The notes beneath the pieces were generated by a model. The model had not been told where the DNA came from, did no database searches, and saw only the letters and a program-made list of their open reading frames with translations. From positions 1 to 12,142 of the forward strand of contig RGVD01000060.1 in assembly GCA_010027395.1 (NCBI GenBank): a stretch of 12,142 bases of DNA, in the 5' to 3' direction. This document shows, piece by piece, positions 5,375-12,142 of this stretch (position 1 is its first letter; every line of letters begins with the position of its first letter). The translations under genes and the position numbers were made by a program. This DNA is from Bacteroidota bacterium. Lineage in GTDB: Bacteria > Bacteroidota > Bacteroidia > UKL13-3.

Positions 5375-6415
5375 ATGAATACAACTGCTGAAGTTAAACA
5401 AAAGAAAAAACCTATTTGGCTATTTGCCTTAATTGGGATTTTATTAGTAGGATACACCACCTATAAAATATGGAATTCTTTTACCCATGAGAGCACAGAC
5501 AATGCCCAAATAGAGTCGAATGCAACGCCTATAGTTAGTAGGTTAGCGGGTTATGTTGATTCGGTGGCTGTAAAAGATTACCAAGAAGTGAAAGCAGGAC
5601 AGGTATTGCTAACTATAGATGACAGAGAATACCAATTGGCTGTTGATCAAGCTCAGGCCGACTTGCTTTCTGCAAATGCCGATATGAGCAATGCAAATGC
5701 CCAATTAAAAAGTACTGAAGTAAATAGAAATGTGGTGAAAGCTAATTTAGAAACCCAAAAGATCAGAACAGATAAAGCCAAATCTGATTGGCAGCGCGAC
5801 CAGAGCTTATTGAAAGAAAACGCGATAACCCGCAAGCAAGCAGATGATAGCAAATCACTTTATGAAACCGCACAAAAACAATTGTTATCAAGTCAAGACC
5901 AATTGGCTTATGCCGAATCACAAATAAATAATAGCAAAGCCCAAATTGAAAAGGTACATGCATTAATCAAAGCAAAACAAGCAGCCCTTAAAAATGCTGA
6001 ACTTAAATTAACTTATACTAAGATGGTAGCGCCCTATAGCGGTAAGGTGGGTAAATCTAATTTGCAAAAAGGGCAGTATGTTCAACCTGGTCAAACCTTG
6101 TTTAATGTGATAAACAATGAGCAGTTTTGGATAACAGCTAATTTTAAAGAAACACAGTTAGAAAAGTTAAAAGTGGGCATGAACGCAAGTGTTTTAATGG
6201 ATGGGTATCCGAACATAAAAATACAAGCTAAGGTATCTGATTTCAGTGATGCTACAGGTGCTAGGTTTGCCCTTTTACCTCCCGACAATTCAACAGGAAA
6301 TTTTGTTAAGGTAACCCAAAGGGTGCCAGTGAAGTTAAGCATAGAGAATATTGCGGAGGTAAAGCCATATTTGAAAGCAGGATTAAGTGTGACGGTTGAG
6401 ATAAAAACCAATTAA
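5375..6415 (+). CDS. emrA: EmrA/HlyD-type periplasmic adaptor of an efflux pump
   Basis: This is the membrane fusion protein of a tripartite pump linking the inner-membrane transporter to the outer-membrane channel. Starting at the ATG at 5375 (346 residues), it has a short cytoplasmic tail rich in Lys, one membrane anchor (about 13-31, PIWLFALIGILLVGYTTYKI), and the first half of the lipoyl-like domain with STDNAQIES (40-48). A long Ala/Gln/Lys-rich coiled-coil hairpin follows (about 88-215), then the second lipoyl half with KMVAPYSGKVG and a C-terminal beta-barrel (ANFKETQLEKLKVG). An in-frame ATG at 5297 would add 26 residues lying on the operator and promoter, with no family resemblance, so I reject it. 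emrB follows after 4 bases. The name is by similarity; the exported compound is unknown. Confidence 0.92.
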   Translation: MNTTAEVKQKKKPIWLFALIGILLVGYTTYKIWNSFTHESTDNAQIESNATPIVSRLAGYVDSVAVKDYQEVKAGQVLLTIDDREYQLAVDQAQADLLSANADMSNANAQLKSTEVNRNVVKANLETQKIRTDKAKSDWQRDQSLLKENAITRKQADDSKSLYETAQKQLLSSQDQLAYAESQINNSKAQIEKVHALIKAKQAALKNAELKLTYTKMVAPYSGKVGKSNLQKGQYVQPGQTLFNVINNEQFWITANFKETQLEKLKVGMNASVLMDGYPNIKIQAKVSDFSDATGARFALLPPDNSTGNFVKVTQRVPVKLSIENIAEVKPYLKAGLSVTVEIKTN

Positions 6416-6419
6416 ACGC

Positions 6420-7994
6420 ATGTATCCAACCGGATTAAAACGCGCAATGATTGTATTTACTACGATATCTGCAGCTATCATGGAGCTGATAGATACGAGT
6501 ATTGTCAATGTTGCACTCTCACAAATAAGTGGTAACCTAGGTGCTACCATTGAAGATACATCTTGGGTAGTCACAGCTTATGCTATTGCCAACGTTATTA
6601 TTATTCCAATGACTGGTTTTTTGCAGCGTTATTTTGGACGTAAAAACTACTATTTAACATCCATCTTTATTTTTACCATTGCCTCCTATATGTGCGGAAA
6701 CGCTGATAGCTTGTGGTCCCTTGTGGCTTGGCGTTTTATACAAGGTATTGGTGGAGGCGCCCTACTTTCTACCTCTCAAGGTATTTTGTTTGATGCATTT
6801 GAACCCAAAAAACGAGCCATGGCTTCAGGTATTTTTGGTATGGGTATTGTTTTGGGTCCTACGATTGGCCCAACTTTAGGCGGATTGATAGTAGACAATT
6901 ATTCATGGCCCTTGATATTTTATATCAATATACCTTTTGGAATTTTAGCTGCCATGTTAACCCTATTTTTTATTGATAAAAAAGAAGATGAACTGAATAT
7001 AGACCGAAAAACCATATCGATTGATTACTTCGGAATTGCAATGTTGGTGATGGGTGTTGGTTGCTTGCAGTATGTTTTGGAAAAAGGCCAATCAGAAGAC
7101 TGGTTTGAAAGCGAATACATAAGAATATTAAGTCCATTGTGTGTAATAGGAATAGGCACTTTTATCTGGCGGCAACTTCATGTTCCCAATCCAATTATTA
7201 ACTTGAAGGTATTGAAAAATACAAATTTGGCGGCAAGCAATGTACTTACCTTCGTTTGCGGTTTTGGTTTGTTTGGTTCTGTCTTTATTTTTCCTGTATT
7301 GGTTCAAAGAATTATGGGCTACTCACCAACAGAGGCGGGATTCGCCATTGTACCCGGAACAATTATAGGTTTATTTTTAATGCCTATTATTGGTAAAACA
7401 CTTGGCTCGGGAACTCCACCCATCGTGTATGTGGTTATTGGATTTATTGCCTTTATTTTTCATGGATATACTTCATCCTTGGCAACAGCTGAAGCTAGTA
7501 GAGCTTGGTTTATTTTTCCTCAAATGCTTAGGGGAATAGGCACTGCATGTTTAACTGTACCATTGATTAATCAAGCTGTAGTAGGCCTAGCACCCAAAGA
7601 TATGCCTTCGGGTATTGCTTTAACCAATATGTTACGACAACTAGGTGGTGCATTTGGTATTGCTATGATGAATACTTTTGTGACCCAAAGATTTGCAGTA
7701 CATCGTTCAGATTTAATTACCAATACCGCTGCCAATGACCCTGAGATGATGCAGAGGCTATCGAGCATTACGCAGGTTTTTTTAAGTAAAGGTTTTAGTG
7801 CTGCTGATGCACAATTTGCCGCATTTAAAGCCATTGATGGCGCTGTTACTAAACAAGCATATTTGCTATCCTATTTAGATTCATATTTAATCATCAGCCT
7901 TTTCTTTCTAATAACCATTCCTTTTCTTTTTTTACTACGAACAAAAAAAGTGGATGCAACCACTTTGGCCAAAGTAGCAGAGGAGTCTCACTAA
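6420..7994 (+). CDS. emrB: EmrB-type MFS drug efflux transporter (DHA2 family)
   Basis: This 524-residue inner-membrane proton antiporter is of the 14-helix DHA2 (EmrB/QacA) family. Seen motifs are the first-helix signature ELIDTSIVNVAL (22-33) with D25; motif A, GFLQRYFGRK (66-75); motif B, RFIQGIGGG (105-113); and motif C, GIVLGPTIGPTLGG (142-155), typical of drug/proton antiporters. These are followed by SWPLIFYINIPFG (162-174), which is common in EmrB proteins. Length and hydrophobic pattern are normal for the family. It lies 4 bases after emrA and 11 bases before tolC, so the three genes form one operon. The substrate cannot be predicted; hydrophobic or aromatic toxicants are usual for the family. 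Confidence 0.94.
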   Translation: MYPTGLKRAMIVFTTISAAIMELIDTSIVNVALSQISGNLGATIEDTSWVVTAYAIANVIIIPMTGFLQRYFGRKNYYLTSIFIFTIASYMCGNADSLWSLVAWRFIQGIGGGALLSTSQGILFDAFEPKKRAMASGIFGMGIVLGPTIGPTLGGLIVDNYSWPLIFYINIPFGILAAMLTLFFIDKKEDELNIDRKTISIDYFGIAMLVMGVGCLQYVLEKGQSEDWFESEYIRILSPLCVIGIGTFIWRQLHVPNPIINLKVLKNTNLAASNVLTFVCGFGLFGSVFIFPVLVQRIMGYSPTEAGFAIVPGTIIGLFLMPIIGKTLGSGTPPIVYVVIGFIAFIFHGYTSSLATAEASRAWFIFPQMLRGIGTACLTVPLINQAVVGLAPKDMPSGIALTNMLRQLGGAFGIAMMNTFVTQRFAVHRSDLITNTAANDPEMMQRLSSITQVFLSKGFSAADAQFAAFKAIDGAVTKQAYLLSYLDSYLIISLFFLITIPFLFLLRTKKVDATTLAKVAEESH

Positions 7995-8005
7995 TCATAT
8001 CAAAC

Positions 8006-9301
8006 ATGAAAAAATACAGTATCATATTAGTTATTTGTTTTCTGGGTTTTACACCTTTAATAGCACAAAATAGTTCTCAAGAATTGCAAAGTTTAATTCT
8101 AGAATCTTTTAACTATTTTCCTAGAATCAAAGAGCTAGAACAATCAGAACTTATCAGTAATGAAAGATTGAAAAATACACGTGGCAATCTTTTGCCCGCT
8201 ATATCTGGTGTTGTTAGTTACAATTATATCGACCCCATAAGTCAGACATCATTTCCTGCAGGACCCGGGATAACAAAGAACTTGCAATTTCAACCCAACA
8301 ATAACTTGAATGCTAATATTACTGCTAATTATGCATTTCTTGATTTTGGTCGTTTGAAAACAGCTATTGATAAATCAAAAGAAGAGTTGAACTTTAGCAA
8401 GCAAAATACCTTGTATAATATGAGTCAACTAGCATCACAGGTTGCCAATATTTATTATAATATTATTTATTTAAAAAAGGCAATTGTTATCCAAGATAGT
8501 ATCATTCATTACTTCGAACAGAATAAAGATGTTATTCAAAGTAAGTTGTCAAATGGTGATGCATTAAAGATTGATGTATTAAATATTCAAGCTAGTATTG
8601 ACAATGAAATAAACAGGAAAGTTGATTTTGAAAACAGTTTACAGAAACAACTCAATTTGCTTGAGTACACAACAGGAAAGCGAGTGGTTAATCAATCAGA
8701 ATTTAGTTTTGCCATTAAGAATGTTAGTGCAGAGGAATACATCAATTTGGCCGAATCACAAAATGTAGAATATGCTTTAATAAAAAGTAAAATAGCCCAA
8801 TCAGAATTTGATTTGAAGCTTAACAAAAAACAATTGACACCTACATTGAATGCCACTGCTGCCGTAGGTTTTAGAAATGGATACCAACCCGATATCAACG
8901 AAAATAGATTCAATTATTTAGCTGGTGTTAGTCTGAATGTTCCTATCTTTTCTGGACTTAAAACAAGATCACAGATAGGAGTGGCCACCTATAATCTAAG
9001 GCAAACTGAACTTGGATTGGTTAGTTTGAAAAACAATTACAAAAAAGATATAAAACAATCTTTGAGCGAAATCGATGCTAATCAAACTAAACTCAGAAAT
9101 ATTGAAAGTCAGATAAAAGCTGCTCAGTCAGTTTATCAATTAACCCAAATCAGATATGGAAATGGAGTAGCTACCTTTTTGGATTTAAGCTTTGCATCAA
9201 CCACTTTGCAAAGGGCATTATTAAATAAGTTGCAATATGAATTTCAACTGTGTAGTGCCAAAATTGAATTAGCTAGATTAACAGGAGATAAATATTGGTA
9301 G
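8006..9301 (+). CDS. TolC-family outer-membrane efflux channel
   Basis: The 431-residue protein has a Sec signal peptide (hydrophobic core about 4-19, likely cleavage after A20 in LIA-Q). There is no lipobox cysteine, so it is not a lipoprotein, unlike many OprM-type channels. The mature part shows the two-fold repeat of outer-membrane efflux proteins: a long helical segment, an aromatic strand region around YNYIDP, and the TANYAFLDFGRLKTAIDKSK pattern. In the second half come GVSLNVPIFSGLKTRSQI and QIRYGNGVATFLDL. It would form a trimer giving the EmrAB pump an exit through the outer membrane. It is the last gene of the operon, ending just before a strong terminator. Confidence 0.92.
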   Translation: MKKYSIILVICFLGFTPLIAQNSSQELQSLILESFNYFPRIKELEQSELISNERLKNTRGNLLPAISGVVSYNYIDPISQTSFPAGPGITKNLQFQPNNNLNANITANYAFLDFGRLKTAIDKSKEELNFSKQNTLYNMSQLASQVANIYYNIIYLKKAIVIQDSIIHYFEQNKDVIQSKLSNGDALKIDVLNIQASIDNEINRKVDFENSLQKQLNLLEYTTGKRVVNQSEFSFAIKNVSAEEYINLAESQNVEYALIKSKIAQSEFDLKLNKKQLTPTLNATAAVGFRNGYQPDINENRFNYLAGVSLNVPIFSGLKTRSQIGVATYNLRQTELGLVSLKNNYKKDIKQSLSEIDANQTKLRNIESQIKAAQSVYQLTQIRYGNGVATFLDLSFASTTLQRALLNKLQYEFQLCSAKIELARLTGDKYW

Positions 9302-9311
9302 ATTCATATAA

Positions 9312-9348
9312 AAAGCTGCTGAAATTATTATCTGAGTTCAGCAGCTTT
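9312..9348. terminator. Bidirectional intrinsic terminator between tolC and paaC
   Basis: AAAGCTGCTGAA (9312-9323) and TTCAGCAGCTTT (9337-9348) form a perfect 12-bp stem with a 13-base loop. On the plus strand a T-rich run ends at 9360; on the minus strand the hairpin is followed by a T-rich run from 9314 to 9309. The site lies between the convergent ends of tolC (9301) and paaC (9367), so it can stop transcription from both sides. Confidence 0.85.
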
Positions 9349-9366
9349 CTTGATATTTTTATGGTT

Positions 9367-10116
9367 TTACCATTCTGTATTTGGCTCGATTCTGAAAACT
9401 TCACTCATTTCATTAACCAATTGGTCCAAATGCTCGGTGTGATATCCTTTTCGGCCACCTAAAACTGGATTCCAGTCTGCTTCTGATGGTATTTTTAAAT
9501 TTGCCTTTTCAATGGTTGGGGTAATTGCCTCTAACCATCTTTTTTGCAGTTCCTTTTCTCCAGCAAAAATATTTTCAGATTGTAATGGCGATTCAAAATC
9601 ACCTTCTTCAAATATTCCTAAGGCATAATTCCAAGCCATATTTAATGTTGATTGCATACGAGCTTTACTTTCCTCAGTGCCATTTCCCAATTTCACTAAC
9701 CAAATATCAGCATGAAAAACATGGTATTTAATTTCTCCTTTTATTTTTCGTGCAACTTTGGCCAAAGGTTCAAAGCTACTCTCAGAAAGCATATTGAAGC
9801 GAATTTGATCTGCATGATCAAATAAAAAATGCCTTATGGTTGAGAAGTCATAATCATCATTAGGTAACTCTACTAACTGTGAATTATGAAACTGTTTTGC
9901 TTCACGCATGAAGGCATTTGTGTCAGGCTCAGCTTCGCCCAATTCAAATAAAATTTGAAACAATGCTTGCGCGTGTCCTATTTTATCTTGAGCCATAGAT
10001 GAGAATGCGATATCTTCTTCCAATATGGGTCCAAGTCCTGTCCACTCACTGTTTCTATGACCTAAAACTAATAAGTCATCAGCCATTTTGTATAATAGTT
10101 CTTTAATGTGTTGCAT
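9367..10116 (-). CDS. paaC: PaaC, structural subunit of phenylacetyl-CoA epoxidase
   Basis: The 249-residue protein matches PaaC, the ferritin-like subunit that pairs with PaaA in the PaaABC(E) multicomponent oxygenase. This complex converts phenylacetyl-CoA to its 1,2-epoxide in the cytosol. Seen motifs are DDLLVLGHRNSEWTGLGPIL (13-32), EDIAFSSMAQDKIGHAQAL (34-52), HADQIRFNML (95-104), and a C-terminal GGRKGYHTEHLD segment (220-231) typical of the family. PaaC resembles PaaA in fold but is regarded as non-catalytic. Length is normal. It is the last gene of the paaABC run. Its 152-base distance from paaB is long for genes that are usually nearly contiguous, and it is followed by a terminator instead of paaD. 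Confidence 0.94.
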   Translation of the reverse strand: MQHIKELLYKMADDLLVLGHRNSEWTGLGPILEEDIAFSSMAQDKIGHAQALFQILFELGEAEPDTNAFMREAKQFHNSQLVELPNDDYDFSTIRHFLFDHADQIRFNMLSESSFEPLAKVARKIKGEIKYHVFHADIWLVKLGNGTEESKARMQSTLNMAWNYALGIFEEGDFESPLQSENIFAGEKELQKRWLEAITPTIEKANLKIPSEADWNPVLGGRKGYHTEHLDQLVNEMSEVFRIEPNTEW

Positions 10117-10268
10117 ACTTTTGTTACAATTTTTTGAAAGATTAAAAAATTACAAAGTTGTTTTTTTGTAAGGTCAAAGGATTGAAAAATTAGAAGGTTA
10201 AATCGTATGATATTGTATCATTAATATATTCAACTTTACAAACTTTTAACCTTCAAAACTTTCAATTA
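10117..10268. repeat. A/T-rich repeat cluster in the paaB-paaC gap
   Basis: This gap has no gene but clear structure. Two 23-base direct repeats (10137-10159 and 10177-10199) agree at 19 positions and start 40 bases apart. The second copy also begins an imperfect inverted repeat: arms 10181-10202 and 10245-10266 pair at 19 of 22 positions, with the core word GAAGGTTAAA. The loop contains a smaller perfect hairpin, ATGATA-TTG-TATCAT (10207-10221). In the paaABC transcript this would give a large, weak stem-loop. It lacks the G+C-rich stem and U-tract of a normal terminator, so it may be a degenerate interspersed repeat or an RNA-processing site. Confidence 0.6.
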
Positions 10269-10640
10269 TTAAATGTTATTTTCCTTTTTGTATTTGTTTA
10301 TCTTACTCATCACTTTATAGCCACCTGCCTCACGGTATTGCTTTTCAGGAACAGTATCAAAAATGTCTGAATCATCATAATCGGATGCAAATACATTACT
10401 GGTTTTTACAACCCACATATTCACGCTAATGCCTCTTCTACCATATTGTTCTTTGCCAAATAGAAAAGCCATTTCGGTATTGGGTGCATGAACAATTCCC
10501 ACATGAACGTGTTGATCACCACGTTTCTTTTGATGAAAGACCTCATAGGTTTCCCAATTATCCATTTCGGTTAAAGGGGCTATATTGTTTTCTTCGTTTA
10601 TATTCTCTCGAGCTATACGAGGGTCTAATGAGTTTATCAT
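10269..10640 (-). CDS. paaB: PaaB, small subunit of phenylacetyl-CoA epoxidase
   Basis: The 123-residue protein is PaaB, the small subunit that bridges PaaAC heterodimers in the epoxidase complex. Diagnostic segments are WETYEVFHQKKRGDQHVHVG (29-48), VHAPNTEMAFLFGKEQYGRR (50-69) and VNMWVVKTSNV (73-83). Typical PaaB proteins are about 95 residues; this one has an N-terminal extension of some 25 residues (NSLDPRIARENINEENNIAP) that the core fold does not need. There is no catalytic residue to expect. It sits between paaA (124 bases upstream) and paaC (152 bases downstream), with repeat-like A/T-rich DNA on both sides. Confidence 0.93.
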   Translation of the reverse strand: MINSLDPRIARENINEENNIAPLTEMDNWETYEVFHQKKRGDQHVHVGIVHAPNTEMAFLFGKEQYGRRGISVNMWVVKTSNVFASDYDDSDIFDTVPEKQYREAGGYKVMSKINKYKKENNI

Positions 10641-10764
10641 ATTTTATAATTATAGGGTTATAAAGATTACACAGGTTTTTAATTACAAGGTTAAAAGTTA
10701 TTTTTTCACATTGATTAATTCCCCAACTTTGTACTCTTTCAACTTTTTAGATTTTTGAAATCAA
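10641..10764. repeat. A/T-rich gap between paaA and paaB with shared repeat words
   Basis: This 124-base gap carries no gene. It shares words with the paaB-paaC gap: CAACTTTGTA at 10724-10733 is the exact reverse complement of TACAAAGTTG at 10151-10160, and TACAAGGTTAAA at 10685-10696 resembles the TAGAAGGTTAAA found at 10191-10202. The likeness suggests that both gaps hold members of one degenerate repeat family, but low complexity makes chance similarity possible. Confidence 0.4.
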
Positions 10765-11754
10765 TTAAGCTAAAGGAGTAACATATTTTTCGTCTTTTTG
10801 CAACAAAGCAGCTCTCACCCATCTTCCTTTTTCTTCAGCCATTCTGCGTACTGCTAATCTTTCAGCATTGCAGGGACCGCCACCATTGATCACACGCTTA
10901 AATTCATCCCAATCTGGCTCAGTGTAATCCCACAAACCGGTTTCTTCATTTTTCTTTAAATTAGTATCTGGAACCGTTAGACCTAAATCCCATATTTTTG
11001 GCACATACATATTTAAAAACTGTTGGCGCATGTCATCATTTGTTGCCATTTTTACTTTCCAGCGCATCAAAATTTCGGTATGATTTGATATTTTATCGCT
11101 TGGTCCAAAAAAGTGCATAATAGGCGGCCACCAACGTGTAAGGGCTTCTTGAACCATTTTACGTTGCACAGGTGTTCCTGTTGCTAATGTCACCACGTTG
11201 TCGTGGCCATATTTTAAGTGGAAACTTTCTTCTGTGCAAATCCTATCCAATGCACGTCCGTAAGGTCCATAGCTCCCTTTAGCATTTGCTACCTGATTGA
11301 TAATTGCACCTGCATCAATTAGCCATGCAATGATGCACGCATCAGCCCAAGTATAAGCAGGATAGTTAAACACATTTGAATATTTTGATTTACCTGTTAT
11401 CAGGTCATTAATCATTGCTTCGCGGCTTTTTCCTAGTGTTTCAGCAGCACTATAAAGCAATTGTGCATGACCTACTTCATCTTGAACTTTAGCCATCAAA
11501 GCAAGTTTGCGTTTGAAGCCTGGAGCACGCGTAATCCATGTACCTTCGGGCAAAGCACCTATGATTTCTGAATGCGCATGTTGCTCAATCATTCTAATTA
11601 ACTGTTTTCTGTATTCACGAGGCATCCAATCTTTTGGTTCGATTTTTTCGCCTCTTGCAATTCTGGCTTCAAATTCAGCCAATTTAATAAGATCCTCGCC
11701 ATCAATGATTGATTTTGGCTTTTCATTAGGATCGATGTAAGCATTTCCGTACAT
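10765..11754 (-). CDS. paaA: PaaA, catalytic subunit of phenylacetyl-CoA epoxidase
   Basis: The 329-residue protein is the diiron catalytic subunit PaaA, which inserts one oxygen atom from O2 into the ring of phenylacetyl-CoA. The ferritin-like iron ligands are visible in order: E63 in HAHSEIIGA, E93 and H96 in QDEVGHAQL (91-99), D147 in LIDAGA, and E176/H179 in CTEESFHLKYGH (173-184). The conserved C-terminal GGGPCNAERL (291-300) is present. Length is normal and all expected ligands are intact, so it should be active. It lies 23 bases after a TetR regulator gene on the same strand and heads paaABC. Electrons would come from PaaE, which is not encoded in this window. Confidence 0.96.
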   Translation of the reverse strand: MYGNAYIDPNEKPKSIIDGEDLIKLAEFEARIARGEKIEPKDWMPREYRKQLIRMIEQHAHSEIIGALPEGTWITRAPGFKRKLALMAKVQDEVGHAQLLYSAAETLGKSREAMINDLITGKSKYSNVFNYPAYTWADACIIAWLIDAGAIINQVANAKGSYGPYGRALDRICTEESFHLKYGHDNVVTLATGTPVQRKMVQEALTRWWPPIMHFFGPSDKISNHTEILMRWKVKMATNDDMRQQFLNMYVPKIWDLGLTVPDTNLKKNEETGLWDYTEPDWDEFKRVINGGGPCNAERLAVRRMAEEKGRWVRAALLQKDEKYVTPLA

Positions 11755-11777
11755 ATATTTTTATTTGTTTATATTGT

Positions 11778-12142
11778 TTACCTATCTGTTACCAGTCGTT
11801 TTCGCAATCCACCCATGATGAAATTACTCAGTTTTTCAGCTATTTCGCTCGCATTCATTCTGCCATCAGGCTTATACCACTCATTGATGAAATTTATGGT
11901 TGATAGAATGCTTAACACTGCAAATTTCTTATCAACATCATCAAAAATATCTTCTTTTTCGCCATCTGCTAAAATGATGGTAAATTGATTTTCATATTGT
12001 TGGCGAAGTTGCCTGAATAGCCAAAGTTTAGGCTCGCTTAGATTTCTCCATTCACTTAAGAAAACAGACGATTGATTTTGATTTTCAGTGATTGTTTGGA
12101 CATGGAGTTTTATGGCCATTCTTAATTTTTCTTCTGCATTAA
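11778..12142 (-). CDS. TetR-family regulator, C-terminal part (runs off right edge)
   Basis: This frame is open to the right edge. Upstream of the first internal ATG (12119) the frame continues with AEEKLRMAIKLHVQTI, the usual start of the ligand-binding domain in a group of TetR regulators of fatty-acid and aromatic acyl-CoA catabolism, so that ATG is internal and the true start and helix-turn-helix lie outside the window. The visible 121 residues include LWLFRQLRQQYENQF, FINEWYKPDGRMNASEIAEK and a C-terminal FIMGGLRKR. It is followed by paaA after 23 bases on the same strand. Phenylacetate operons are often controlled by TetR proteins (PaaR) that respond to phenylacetyl-CoA, so control of paaABC is likely but inferred from position. 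Confidence 0.82.
   Translation of the reverse strand, partial: NAEEKLRMAIKLHVQTITENQNQSSVFLSEWRNLSEPKLWLFRQLRQQYENQFTIILADGEKEDIFDDVDKKFAVLSILSTINFINEWYKPDGRMNASEIAEKLSNFIMGGLRKRLVTDR

Noticed and set aside
4297..9366. Mobile element carrying the efflux genes
   Set aside because: No transposase, integrase, terminal inverted repeats, tRNA attachment site or target duplication was found at either border by eye.
10181..10266. Rho-independent terminator between paaB and paaC
   Set aside because: The stem is A/T-rich, imperfect and has a 42-base loop; a true terminator with a perfect 12-bp stem lies after paaC instead.
10117..10268. CRISPR array
   Set aside because: Only two imperfect 23-base repeats occur, with no regular spacers and no cas genes; the sequence is A/T-rich low complexity.
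11778..12119. Complete 113-residue protein starting at 12119
   Set aside because: The frame stays open to the window edge and the residues before this Met (AEEKLR) fit the TetR ligand-binding domain, so the gene is partial at the window edge.

Overview
The window looks like a chromosomal segment of a Bacteroidota bacterium. It is A+T-rich, several intergenic spaces carry Bacteroidota-type promoter elements (TTG or TTTG, about 20 bases, then TAnnTTTG), strong Shine-Dalgarno sequences are not evident, and the proteins resemble Bacteroidota families. No rRNA, tRNA, CRISPR array, transposase or integrase gene was found.

Positions 1-3274 (minus strand) hold a tightly packed light-repair operon. 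In transcription order it encodes a flavin reductase-like protein, a photolyase/cryptochrome, a DUF2071 (YqjF-like) protein, a 47-residue DUF2256 zinc-ribbon protein, and the first 79 residues of an FeS-BCP/CryPro-type (6-4) photolyase that runs off the left edge. Gaps are 8, -4, 11 and -4 bases, so two junctions are ATGA start/stop overlaps. The DUF2256 gene and the truncated photolyase are easy to miss: one is very short and the other is cut by the window edge. Two DNA photolyases of different lineage with a flavin reductase and two proteins of unknown function suggest a UV-damage repair module. The first photolyase lacks two of the three electron-transfer tryptophans of E. coli photolyase, which makes the neighbouring flavin reductase notable.

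Positions 3275-3492 form a divergent promoter region. It is followed by a plus-strand inositol-monophosphatase family gene (3493-4296), whose 3' end overlaps the 3' end of paaD by 17 bases.

Positions 4280-12142 carry genes for aerobic phenylacetate degradation (phenylacetyl-CoA epoxidase). A partial TetR regulator, paaA, paaB and paaC read leftward from the right edge, while paaD lies about 4.6 kb further on, also on the minus strand. Between paaC and paaD sits a complete efflux module: a marR regulator (minus) divergent from an emrA-emrB-tolC operon (plus). marR ends only 4 bases before paaD, so paaD is probably co-transcribed with marR. The marR/emrA intergenic region has three half-sites spaced 11 bases apart (AGTCAA, TTGACT, AGTCAA) that overlap a well-matched marR promoter, which suggests autoregulation and possible coupling of efflux control to paaD expression. 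A 12-bp bidirectional terminator separates tolC from paaC. paaE is not in the window. The paaA-paaB and paaB-paaC gaps are unusually long for this operon and contain related A/T-rich repeats, including a long imperfect inverted repeat.
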